7,710 bases of DNA. It comes from Hyphomicrobiales bacterium. Its GTDB lineage: Bacteria > Pseudomonadota > Alphaproteobacteria > Rhizobiales > HXMU1428-3. Under the pieces are notes generated by a model. It was not told where the DNA came from, searched no databases, and saw only the letters and a program-made list of their open reading frames with translations. Below, piece by piece: positions 1 through 6,128 of this stretch. Within the stretch, counting starts at the first letter, position 1. Each line of letters starts with the position of its first letter. A program made the position numbers and the translations under genes. The stretch covers positions 1 through 7,710 of the forward strand of contig JAJFHW010000069.1 in the NCBI GenBank assembly GCA_021775385.1. The letters are read 5' to 3'.

Positions 1-19
1 GAAAATTTAGGAGAGGACT

Positions 20-1030
20 ATGGCACTTAAGGTTGCAATTAATGGATTTGGACGTATCGGAAGAAACGTCTTGCGCGCAGCCGCTGAAGCCAACAGACAA
101 GACATCGAGTTTGTTGCAATTAATGACCTAACCCCAATTGAGACAACAGCACACCTATTGCGTTATGATAGTGTTCATGGTCGATATCCTGGTGAAGTGA
201 CTATTTCCGGTGATACAATTGATATTGGCCAAGGCCCAATCAAAGTATTAGCTGAACGTGATCCAGCCAAATTACCTTGGGGTGAGCTTGGCATTGATGT
301 CGTGATGGAATGCACTGGTATTTTTAGTGCAAAAGATAAAGCAATCACTCATATCGCTGATGCTGGCGCAAAAAAAGTGCTCGTCTCTGCCCCTTCAGCT
401 GGTGCAGACATCACTGTTGTTTATGGTGTAAACCATGACCAAATCACAAGTGATCATCAAGTTGTATCGAATGCGTCATGTACAACAAACTGCCTGGCAC
501 CAATGGCAAAAGTTCTTAATGAGCTTTGCGGCATTGAAACGGGCTTCATGACCACAATTCACGCTTACACTGCTGACCAGCGCATCCATGACTTACCTCA
601 TGGTGATATGTATCGTGCTAGAGCTGCCGCACTTTCAATGATCCCGACATCAACTGGTGCCGCGAAAGCTGTTGGTCTTGTTCTTCCTGAGCTCAATGGT
701 AAATTAGACGGCGTTGCTGTTCGCGTCCCGACACCAAATGTTTCAATGGTCGACCTAAAATTCTTACCAGGCCGCGAAACATCTGTTGAAGAAATTAACG
801 CAGCTATGACTAAAGCCGCTGAAAATGAACTAAAAGGTGTGATTAACATCGTAACTGAGCCACTTGTCTCAATCGACTTTAACCACAACCCAGCTTCATC
901 TTCATTTGATGTCACTCAAACAAAACTAATTGATGGCAAGTTGGCACGTGTTATGTCGTGGTACGATAATGAATGGGGCTTCTCTAACCGTATGTTAGAC
1001 ACAGCCGCAACAATGGGTAAATTTGTCTAA
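20..1030 (+). CDS. gap: Type I glyceraldehyde-3-phosphate dehydrogenase (NAD-type)
   Basis: Cytosolic glycolytic/gluconeogenic enzyme that oxidises and phosphorylates glyceraldehyde-3-phosphate to 1,3-bisphosphoglycerate. The 336 residues match the family length. The N-terminal Rossmann fold carries INGFGRIGR (residues 7-15), and Asp36 after the second strand (AINDL) suggests NAD rather than NADP preference. The catalytic centre is clear: [12 protein letters not shown] with Cys154, and His181 in TTIHAYT. The C-terminal [12 protein letters not shown] (313-324) is the usual family signature. The ATG is preceded by a strong Shine-Dalgarno AGGAG at 9-13 with a six-base spacer, so the start is secure. 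An intrinsic terminator follows 30 bases after the stop, so no downstream gene seems co-transcribed. In many relatives pgk follows gap directly, but here it does not. The identity is near certain; the promoter lies outside the window. Confidence 0.98.
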   Translation: MALKVAINGFGRIGRNVLRAAAEANRQDIEFVAINDLTPIETTAHLLRYDSVHGRYPGEVTISGDTIDIGQGPIKVLAERDPAKLPWGELGIDVVMECTGIFSAKDKAITHIADAGAKKVLVSAPSAGADITVVYGVNHDQITSDHQVVSNASCTTNCLAPMAKVLNELCGIETGFMTTIHAYTADQRIHDLPHGDMYRARAAALSMIPTSTGAAKAVGLVLPELNGKLDGVAVRVPTPNVSMVDLKFLPGRETSVEEINAAMTKAAENELKGVINIVTEPLVSIDFNHNPASSSFDVTQTKLIDGKLARVMSWYDNEWGFSNRMLDTAATMGKFV

Positions 1031-1060
1031 ACCTGTTGCACATCTACAAATTTAAGATTA

Positions 1061-1094
1061 AAGCCTCTTATAGTTTTCCTATAAGAGGCTTTTT
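1061..1094 (+). terminator. Rho-independent terminator of gap
   Basis: A perfect 13-bp inverted repeat (1061-1073 with 1079-1091) encloses the five-base loop TTTTC and runs into a short T-tract (1090-1094). It starts 30 bases after the gap stop codon. Because the 5' arm begins with AA it also has a short A-tract on the other strand, but no minus-strand gene ends here, so its job is most simply termination of gap. Confidence 0.93.
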
Positions 1095-1170
1095 GTTATT
1101 TAAGGCTAAGAACACAACAAGCACAAAAATGAGCCGAGAGAAAAAATAAACAATCTTCATACACGTAGAA

Positions 1171-1332
1171 GGAGCTCAGCCCACTTCAGGCTGAGAGACA
1201 TGGCGAAGCCCGGCGCACACAAGATCAGCCCGAACGGAGCGCAGCGAGTACGGATAAGCTGATCGCAAAAAAGAGCCGCCCTTTCGGAGGCCCATGAGCT
1301 ACAGCTCATGGAATAGCCGTGAGAGATAAAAA
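1171..1332. repeat. REP-like mosaic intergenic repeat, copy 1
   Basis: This gene-free stretch is richer in G and C than its surroundings and packed with inverted repeats: 1175-1181 with 1189-1195 (CTCAGCC/GGCTGAG), 1223-1229 with 1258-1264 (GATCAGC/GCTGATC), and 1293-1299 with 1304-1310 (CATGAGC/GCTCATG). It shares modules with 7186-7338. TGGAATAGCCGTGAG is identical and on the same strand at 1309-1323 and 7311-7325. Three others match in inverted orientation: 1280-1292 (12 of 13 bases), 1238-1248 (10 of 11) and 1207-1216 (10 of 10). It looks like a dispersed, non-coding palindromic repeat of the REP/BIME kind. No transposase, terminal inverted repeats or target duplication were found. It could instead act as an RNA-level structure; copy number elsewhere in the genome would decide. 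Confidence 0.6.
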
Positions 1333-1377
1333 GCGGATGCTATGTGGGCATCTGAAGCGCATCAAAAGAAAGATAAT

Positions 1378-2070
1378 ATGATGAACACTACCAATGAAAC
1401 TGAACTAGAACTCGCACCTCCTCCTCAAATCTACTTAATCATGGATCTTTCTTTAACTGAGACACCTTTGGAAGACATCGAAACAATTGCAAAGGCAATA
1501 AACACTTCAGAAGAAGCGCCCTTTTCATCTCTTTTAATTAAGCAAGATAATCCCAGCTCAAACTGTTCAGCAGACCTGGTTAAAAAAATCCAAGCTCTAA
1601 ACATTGCCGTTATCATTGAAGATAACGTACCACTTGCCCAATCAATAGGAGCTGATGGCATTCATCTAAGCAATGACGATGAAGATATTTTTAAAGCAGC
1701 AATAGAAACCTTGAGCGAAGACATCATCATAGGCATAAAAGCAAAACAATCTCGCCACAAAGCTATGATATTCGCTGAAGAAGGATGTTCTTACGTAGCT
1801 ATAGATCTGTTTAACCAAGAAGAACATGAGAGAGAGTTAGAAGAATTTGAACGTCCACCTGAAATTAATTGGTGGGTCTCTCTTTTCAGCACCCCTAGTG
1901 TAGCCTGGAACATCTCATCAACAGAAGAAGCGATTACAGCTACCAAACAAGGTGCTGATTTTCTAGGTCTTGCTCCTGAGTTTTGGCAAAAAGGTGAGAA
2001 CAGTGCAAAAATTATTAATGAATGCGTGAAGACAGTCTCTGCAATTGAGCGTTATTTGCCAGTTCTCTAA
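1378..2070 (+). CDS. Divergent thiamine-phosphate-synthase-fold protein (ThiE/TenI-like)
   Basis: A 230-residue cytosolic protein with the outline of the TMP synthase/TenI TIM barrel. The best anchor is SIGADGIHLSNDD (89-101), the counterpart of the ThiE block GADGVHLGQxD. Around it fit IIEDNVPLA (79-87), IIIGIKAKQ (116-124) and GADFLGLAPEFW (192-203). Several residues expected of active ThiE are not seen: the QLRxK strand reads LLIKQDN, the Asn-Asp pair before the anchor reads Glu-Asp, the Ser after the next strand is Lys121, and the glycine-rich AIGGI strand is absent. I therefore do not assign thiamine synthesis. The start is the ATG at 1378 (or the adjacent 1381), behind a purine-rich AAAGAAAG. 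An ATG at 1342 would add 12 residues, but it lies in a small hairpin loop beside the repeat. The gene probably forms a unit with the Sel1 gene 50 bases downstream. Confidence 0.75.
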   Translation: MMNTTNETELELAPPPQIYLIMDLSLTETPLEDIETIAKAINTSEEAPFSSLLIKQDNPSSNCSADLVKKIQALNIAVIIEDNVPLAQSIGADGIHLSNDDEDIFKAAIETLSEDIIIGIKAKQSRHKAMIFAEEGCSYVAIDLFNQEEHERELEEFERPPEINWWVSLFSTPSVAWNISSTEEAITATKQGADFLGLAPEFWQKGENSAKIINECVKTVSAIERYLPVL

Positions 2071-2099
2071 ATTTAAACCAGCTTTTAAAACTTTAAATT
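2070..2099. other. AT-only inverted repeat between two genes
   Basis: AATTTAAA (2070-2077) and TTTAAATT (2092-2099) form a perfect 8-bp dyad around 14 bases, beginning in the stop codon of the ThiE-like gene and ending 21 bases before the Sel1 start. It has no following T-tract, so it is a poor terminator; it could be an operator-like site or simply AT-rich chance. Confidence 0.3.
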
Positions 2100-2120
2100 G
2101 AACAGCCAATTAGGTGAAAC

Positions 2121-3131
2121 ATGTACAACGAACAACCTAAATCATTAGAAAAAAAATATTTCAGATTAAAAGTAGTACTATGTTTCATCATAACTCTAAC
2201 AACAATATTCACCTTCATTTCACCCAACATCACAAACTTAAACTCAAAAGCACTGGCTGCTAAAAAATCTCCAGCAACAACAAAACTCACTCTCGGCGAA
2301 CAAGCCTATGATGCCTTTGAAGAAGGAAAATACATCACAGCCTTAAAACTCGCTGAAAAAGCGGCACAAAAAGGAGAGGCCAACGCCTATACACTCCTCG
2401 GCCGGATTTACGCGAGCGGCCTAGGAATTCCTAAAAATGCGAAAACAGCAGCCAAATGGTATGAATTAGGTGCAAAAAAAGATGAAGTACACTCTCTCGT
2501 AGCCCTAGGAAAACAATATGCCATCGGTAATGGAGTGAAAAAAAACAAACTTAAAGCTGCTAATTATTTTGAAAGAGCGGCCAAAAAAGGCGAAGCTCAA
2601 GCCCAATATAATCTGGCCCTCATCTATGCCAAGGGCGATGGCCGCAAACAAGATGTTTTTGCCGCAGCCCAATGGTTAAAAAAAGCAGCCGAAAATGAGC
2701 TTGTTGTTGCTCAATATGATCTCGGCACGCTTTATTCCATAGGCCGCGGTGTAAAAAAAGATCCTATAAAAGCAGCCGAATGGACAGGAAAAGCCGCTAA
2801 ACAAGGGCACAATGCAGCAGAATTAGAATATGCGATCATGATATTTAAAGGGCGCGGTGTACCAAAAAACCAAAAGTTAGCGTTTCAATATTTCAAGTCA
2901 AGCGCCACTAAAGGTAACCCAATTGCTCAAAACAGGTTAGCCCGCCTCTACGCCTATGGCATCGCAACAAAACCAAACCCTATACAAGCTGCCAAATGGC
3001 ATATGATAGCCAGAAGTGCCGGCATAGCAGATATGAAAATGGATTTATTCATTGCTAAACTGCCAAAAGACATGAAAGCAAAAGCACAGGCTGAACTGGA
3101 TGCCATGCAAGGTACAAACGGGCTCTACTAA
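2121..3131 (+). CDS. Exported or membrane-anchored Sel1-repeat protein
   Basis: A 336-residue protein built of Sel1-like repeats (SLR, a TPR relative), which usually act as protein-interaction scaffolds. The N-terminus has a basic n-region followed by a hydrophobic stretch at about 17-34, then SKALAAKK (42-49), a possible signal-peptidase I site. The gap between hydrophobic core and cleavage site is long, so an uncleaved anchor is also possible. Either way the repeats face the periplasm. Six repeats are recognisable at about 87-119, 123-156, 159-192, 196-228, 232-264 and 268-300, with A.WY..AA and Y..G.GV.K core residues (for example IYASGLGIPKNAKTAAKWYE), plus a TPR-like half-unit at 60-84. 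The tail (310-336) is short and charged. The ATG follows the SD AGGTG (2112-2116). The gene is rich in A-runs. No specific partner can be named; the family assignment is firm, the function unknown. Confidence 0.9.
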   Translation: MYNEQPKSLEKKYFRLKVVLCFIITLTTIFTFISPNITNLNSKALAAKKSPATTKLTLGEQAYDAFEEGKYITALKLAEKAAQKGEANAYTLLGRIYASGLGIPKNAKTAAKWYELGAKKDEVHSLVALGKQYAIGNGVKKNKLKAANYFERAAKKGEAQAQYNLALIYAKGDGRKQDVFAAAQWLKKAAENELVVAQYDLGTLYSIGRGVKKDPIKAAEWTGKAAKQGHNAAELEYAIMIFKGRGVPKNQKLAFQYFKSSATKGNPIAQNRLARLYAYGIATKPNPIQAAKWHMIARSAGIADMKMDLFIAKLPKDMKAKAQAELDAMQGTNGLY

Positions 3132-3163
3132 GCTATAACCTCATGTAAAAAACTAATATCTGA

Positions 3164-3214
3164 CCGTTTTCTGATAAGTTTCATTAAGCCCGTTTTCAGA
3201 TAATTTTCATTAAG
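3164..3214. repeat. Two-unit tandem direct repeat, 26-base period
   Basis: Two 25-base units, 3164-3188 and 3190-3214, match at 23 of 25 positions and are separated by a single C. Each begins CCGTTTTC and ends TTTCATTAAG. The repeat starts 33 bases after the Sel1 stop codon. It may be a chance tandem duplication or a paired binding site; a spacing of 26 bases is about two and a half helical turns. Confidence 0.85.
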
Positions 3215-3233
3215 AATGAATGATCTTTCTTAA

Positions 3234-3267
3234 AAAGAGGGACATTACACAGCTTGACGCCCTCTTT
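3234..3267 (+). terminator. Possible terminator of the Sel1 gene
   Basis: AAAGAGGG (3234-3241) pairs perfectly with CCCTCTTT (3260-3267) around an 18-base loop, followed by the pyrimidine-rich CTTTCCCC. An outer CTTAA/TTAAG pair (3229-3233 with 3276-3280) extends the symmetry. The loop is long and the U-tract is interrupted by Cs, so termination would be weak. It is the only terminator-like structure between the Sel1 gene and efp. Confidence 0.4.
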
Positions 3268-3388
3268 CTTTCCCCTTAAGCAAGATGTCTAAATTGATTT
3301 CAAATGATATTTATTACTGTAGCGCCGTTGTTCAAACCGCGAAGCACTTGTCTGCTCCCATTAAAGAACCACAGGCAGCTTGATTAAG

Positions 3389-3417
3389 TTGAAAATTGTC
3401 AATCAAACAAATATCTA
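3389..3417 (+). promoter_or_regulatory. Candidate sigma-70-type promoter of efp
   Basis: TTGAAA (3389-3394) and TATCTA (3412-3417) are separated by 17 bases and would start transcription about 68 bases before the efp ATG. The -10 element is a poor match, so this is only the best candidate by eye. It overlaps the dyad TTGATT/AATCAA (3380-3406). Confidence 0.3.
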
Positions 3418-3491
3418 ATTTCGCCAATTAATCTTAGTGAACAGCTCTCTCATCCTAAGAAAAAGGCAACAAAAGGGAAAGAAACAAATAG

Positions 3492-4058
3492 ATGAAAATC
3501 AATGGCAATGAAATTCGCCCCGGCAATGTTGTACAACATAAAGGCGGTCTGTGGGTTGCAGTGAAAACACAAGCTGTGAAACCAGGGAAAGGCGGCGCGT
3601 TCAATCAGGTTGAGCTAAAAAATCTCATTGAAGGCACAAAACTAAACGAACGTTTTCGTGCCTCTGAAACTGTCGAAAGAGTGCGCTTAGAGCAAGATGA
3701 TTTTCAATTTCTCTATGCTGAAGGCGATATGATGGTTTTCATGAACATTGAAAATTATGAACAAATCGAGTTGGAAAAAGACTTCATCGGCGAACGTGCC
3801 GTATTTTTACAAGATGGCATGAAAGTTGTTCTCGAAAGCTATGAAGGCAAGCAAATCGGTGTATCTCTCCCGGATCAAGTAACGTTAGAGATCACTGAAA
3901 CAGAACCAGTTGTAAAGGGACAAACAGCGGCCAAATCCAACAAACCATCTATTTTAGAAAATGGGCTGCGGATCATGGTGCCTCCATTCATCGCTGTAGG
4001 TGAAAAAATCGTCGTTGATACAAATGAACTCATCTATCTTCGCCGTGCCGATCAATAA
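3492..4058 (+). CDS. efp: Translation elongation factor P
   Basis: Cytosolic translation factor that binds between the ribosomal P and E sites and relieves stalling at consecutive prolines. The 188 residues are the normal length, and the three beta-barrel domains can be followed. Domain I starts [21 protein letters not shown] and carries the functional loop VKPGKGGAF, with Lys33 at the position equivalent to the modified lysine (Lys34) of E. coli EF-P. Domain II spans about 65-125. Domain III ends with [20 protein letters not shown] (169-188 region) and a closing YLRRAD. Whether Lys33 is beta-lysylated cannot be judged, because no epmA or epmB gene lies in the window. The ATG is the only sensible start; the purine stretch AGGGAAAG upstream is a loosely spaced SD. 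A small hairpin (4083-4107) follows the stop codon. Confidence 0.97.
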   Translation: MKINGNEIRPGNVVQHKGGLWVAVKTQAVKPGKGGAFNQVELKNLIEGTKLNERFRASETVERVRLEQDDFQFLYAEGDMMVFMNIENYEQIELEKDFIGERAVFLQDGMKVVLESYEGKQIGVSLPDQVTLEITETEPVVKGQTAAKSNKPSILENGLRIMVPPFIAVGEKIVVDTNELIYLRRADQ

Positions 4059-4082
4059 GAAAATCAATTAAAAACAAAGCCC

Positions 4083-4110
4083 CCTCCGCCGCTAAAATTG
4101 ACGGAGGTTT
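4083..4110 (+). terminator. Possible weak terminator after efp
   Basis: CCTCCG (4083-4088) pairs with CGGAGG (4102-4107) around a 13-base loop, followed by TTT. It starts 25 bases after the efp stop. The short stem and short T-tract make it leaky at best. It covers the TTG at 4098, which argues against that codon being the start of the next gene. Confidence 0.4.
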
Positions 4111-4157
4111 ACTTAGAAAAACGTTCTAAGAGAATTAAACATCAAAGGAAAATAATC

Positions 4158-4949
4158 GTGCCAGCTTCCGCATTAATGAACGTCATGGTCGGCGCCGCCC
4201 GCAAAGCAAGTCGTCGCCTCATTCGCGATTTCAATGAGGTAGAGCAGCTACAAGTCTCAGTGAAAGGTCCCTCTGACTTTGTATCTCAAGCTGATTTGAC
4301 TTGTGAACAAACCTTGCACGAAGAACTATCAAAAGCACGCCATGGTTACAGCTTCCTAATGGAAGAGCAAGGCCTTGTTGAAGGGCCAGATAAAACACAC
4401 CGGTGGATTATCGACCCCCTTGATGGCACAACGAACTTTCTTCACGGCATCCCACTATTCGCAATCTCCATTGCACTTGAGCGCGACGGTGAAATCGTAG
4501 CCGGCTTAGTTTATAACCCAGTTATGGATGAATATTTCACTGCTGAAAAAGGCAAAGGCGCCTTTTTAAACGATCGCCGCATTCGCATCGCTGGCCGCAA
4601 ACAACTCGAAACCAGCGTTGTTGTCACTGGCATTCCTCATCGCGGAAGATCAGGACATATCCAATTTTTGAAAGAAGAAAAAGCTGTGATGAATGAAGTC
4701 GCCGGAGTCAGACGCACCGGTTCAGCCGCTCTTGATCTAGCTTGGGTGGCAGCCGGACGCTTTGATGCATATTGGGAACGAGGCATTCAAGCCTGGGATA
4801 TGGCAGCTGGGGTTATTTTAGTCCGAGAAGCAGGCGGTTTCGTAACAGATTTGGACTGCGATACTAAAATGCTAGATAAAGGCCATGTTCTTGCCGCAAA
4901 TTTACCTATCCATAAAGCTATGTTAAAAGTTCTAAAGTCCACAGAATGA
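4158..4949 (+). CDS. suhB: Inositol-monophosphatase family protein (SuhB-like)
   Basis: Mg-dependent, Li-sensitive type phosphatase that cleaves inositol monophosphates and related sugar phosphates; SuhB homologues also moonlight in rRNA transcription in E. coli. With the GTG start the protein has 263 residues, the family norm. Metal-site motifs are complete: SQAD (Asp46), LMEEQG (Glu69/70), IIDPLDGTTNF (84-94; Asp86, Asp89) and QAWDMAAG (Asp214). RRTGSAALDLAWVAAGRFDAYWE (185-207) is the other conserved block. GTG at 4158 is chosen because AAGGAA sits seven bases upstream (4145-4150) and the resulting SALMNVMVGAARKASR start matches the alphaproteobacterial family. An in-frame TTG at 4098 would add 20 basic residues with no homologous look and lies inside a hairpin. 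It follows efp by about 100 bases. Substrate specificity is not determinable here. Confidence 0.93.
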   Translation: MPASALMNVMVGAARKASRRLIRDFNEVEQLQVSVKGPSDFVSQADLTCEQTLHEELSKARHGYSFLMEEQGLVEGPDKTHRWIIDPLDGTTNFLHGIPLFAISIALERDGEIVAGLVYNPVMDEYFTAEKGKGAFLNDRRIRIAGRKQLETSVVVTGIPHRGRSGHIQFLKEEKAVMNEVAGVRRTGSAALDLAWVAAGRFDAYWERGIQAWDMAAGVILVREAGGFVTDLDCDTKMLDKGHVLAANLPIHKAMLKVLKSTE

Positions 4950-5143
4950 AAAGAATGAACTGTGTAAACTGACGAAACAGATTAAGAAGACTAAGCAGAT
5001 TAAATTTACTATATTGACTAACCTTTTTGATCACTAGTTAAACGAATAATTTGATTCTATAGTGTTTTACGGTAATGTGGACGTTGATCGATCAGACAGG
5101 GAGCATGCAACGCTTACTAAGTGAGTAGTGCATGTAATAATAA
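4950..5143. other. Leader region between suhB and the channel gene
   Basis: No gene is supported here. The region is AT-rich up to about 5080 and contains TTGACT at 5014-5019, a possible -35 element, with only a poor -10 partner (TTAAAC at 5038-5043). A GANTC site, the CcrM methylation target in alphaproteobacteria, occurs at 5053-5057. The last part holds an SD and a stem-loop described separately. Confidence 0.5.
5098..5143 (+). promoter_or_regulatory. SD followed by a stem-loop at the channel gene start
   Basis: A good SD, AGGGAG (5098-5103), is immediately followed by a stem-loop: CATGCA (5104-5109) with TGCATG (5129-5134), a 3x3 internal loop, then CTTAC (5113-5117) with GTGAG (5121-5125, one G-U pair) around TAA. 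After the hairpin come nine AT-only bases and the GTG at 5144. In linear sequence the SD is 40 bases from that codon, too far to work. With the hairpin folded, the effective spacing becomes about nine. Phage T4 gene 38 is a known precedent for such bridging. This is an inference from sequence only. Confidence 0.45.
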
Positions 5144-6127
5144 GTGGCAAAAGTAATGGTTACGGTATCCAAGCCTGGTGTTTATCTATGGCGAATGATT
5201 GTTTTTCTCACTTTAATTGGATTTCTCTGCGCTATTCTATTTAGTCAGATTAAAACTGCATTTATGTCAAATCCTGCCTTAAACGGCATGATTTTAGCTG
5301 TTCTTTGCATTGGTACTCTTTATTCATTTGGTCAAATATTAAGGCTATACCCAGAAATTCGCTGGATTAACAATTTCCGCTTCGCTGATCCTGGAAACAC
5401 AAAAGGTAGCAAAGCACCTACTATGTTAGCCAGCATGGCAAACATGTTTCGCAATCAATCTGGCCCATTCAAACTCTCAACAAATGTAACAAGTGCCATT
5501 CTAGATTCAGTAGGCTCTCGTCTTGATGAAGCAAGAGACACTTCACGCTATCTCGTTGGCCTGCTTATTTTCCTTGGTCTCTTGGGAACCTTTTGGGGCC
5601 TACTTGGAACCATTCAATCTGTCGGTGCAACCATCAGCTCTCTAGACACATCAGGCTCTGGCGGCGTTGCGGTTTTTGAAGCACTGAAGCAAGGTTTACA
5701 AGCCCCTCTTCAAGGCATGGGAACAGCTTTTTCATCCTCACTCTTTGGTCTGGCAGGCTCGTTAATTCTAGGCTTTCTAGATCTACAATCTGGCCAATCT
5801 CAAAACCGCTTCTATCACGAAACAGAAGAATGGTTAGCCGGTATGACAACCGTTGAAACTGATAACGGCACAGGAAAACCAGGCGACAGTGTTGCAAACC
5901 AAACTGAGCTAGCACACATGCTCACTGCTGTCGCAGAGCGCCTAGACCGCAACACAGGTGGCATGGTCAGTCAAAGCGGTACAAACGTAGCTGACAGCCT
6001 AGAAGCACTCATTGGTCAAATGAGAGCAGAACAAAAGATCGTCCGCCAATGGATGGATGAACAAGCCAACCAAAATGCTGAAATGCGCCACTTAATGGCT
6101 GAAATACTCAAAAACAGAGGACGTTAA
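5144..6127 (+). CDS. MotA/TolQ/ExbB-type proton channel subunit
   Basis: Predicted inner-membrane channel subunit of a proton- or sodium-driven stator of the ExbB/TolQ/MotA superfamily; 327 residues. Four membrane segments are visible at about 17-37, 46-66, 136-158 and 192-214. The last two form the conserved channel core, with LLGTFWGLLGTI (146-157) and QAPLQGMGTAFSSSLFGLAGS (186-206); the small residues and Thr194 face the pore in known relatives. A cytoplasmic stretch lies between TM2 and TM3, and the C-terminus (about 254-325) is polar and likely coiled coil. The start is uncertain: GTG at 5144 fits the bridged SD, while the in-frame ATG at 5156 has no clear SD. It ends one base before its partner gene, so the two are co-translated. 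No flagellar genes are near, so the name MotA would mislead; TolQ is not supported either. Confidence 0.9.
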   Translation: MAKVMVTVSKPGVYLWRMIVFLTLIGFLCAILFSQIKTAFMSNPALNGMILAVLCIGTLYSFGQILRLYPEIRWINNFRFADPGNTKGSKAPTMLASMANMFRNQSGPFKLSTNVTSAILDSVGSRLDEARDTSRYLVGLLIFLGLLGTFWGLLGTIQSVGATISSLDTSGSGGVAVFEALKQGLQAPLQGMGTAFSSSLFGLAGSLILGFLDLQSGQSQNRFYHETEEWLAGMTTVETDNGTGKPGDSVANQTELAHMLTAVAERLDRNTGGMVSQSGTNVADSLEALIGQMRAEQKIVRQWMDEQANQNAEMRHLMAEILKNRGR

Positions 6128-6128
6128 G

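Larger units (their letters stand above)
3132..3491. other. Gene-free leader region upstream of efp
   Basis: These 360 bases hold no convincing gene on either strand. They contain a tandem 25-base duplication (3164-3214), a hairpin that may end the Sel1 transcript (3234-3267), and a possible efp promoter (3389-3417) overlapping an inverted repeat, TTGATT (3380-3385) with AATCAA (3401-3406). The remaining stretch, roughly 3281-3379, shows nothing I can name. Confidence 0.6.

Noticed and set aside
598..915. Minus-strand frame of 105 codons inside gap
   Set aside because: It lies wholly within the highly conserved gap gene, has no SD or family features, and is a shadow of it. The same applies to the minus-strand frames at 1431-1661, 2093-2290, 5634-5915 and 6560-6757.
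1171..1332. A small RNA gene or tRNA remnant
   Set aside because: There are three stems, but no cloverleaf, promoter or terminal T-tract. The shared modules with 7186-7338 fit a dispersed repeat better.
4978..5003. Short direct repeat CAGATTAA (4978-4985 and 4996-5003)
   Set aside because: Eight bases in an AT-rich stretch with no further similarity; expected by chance.
5105..5128. Seven-codon leader peptide (MQRLLSE)
   Set aside because: The AGGGAG is only one base from this ATG, too close for initiation, and the codons are fully explained as arms of the hairpin.
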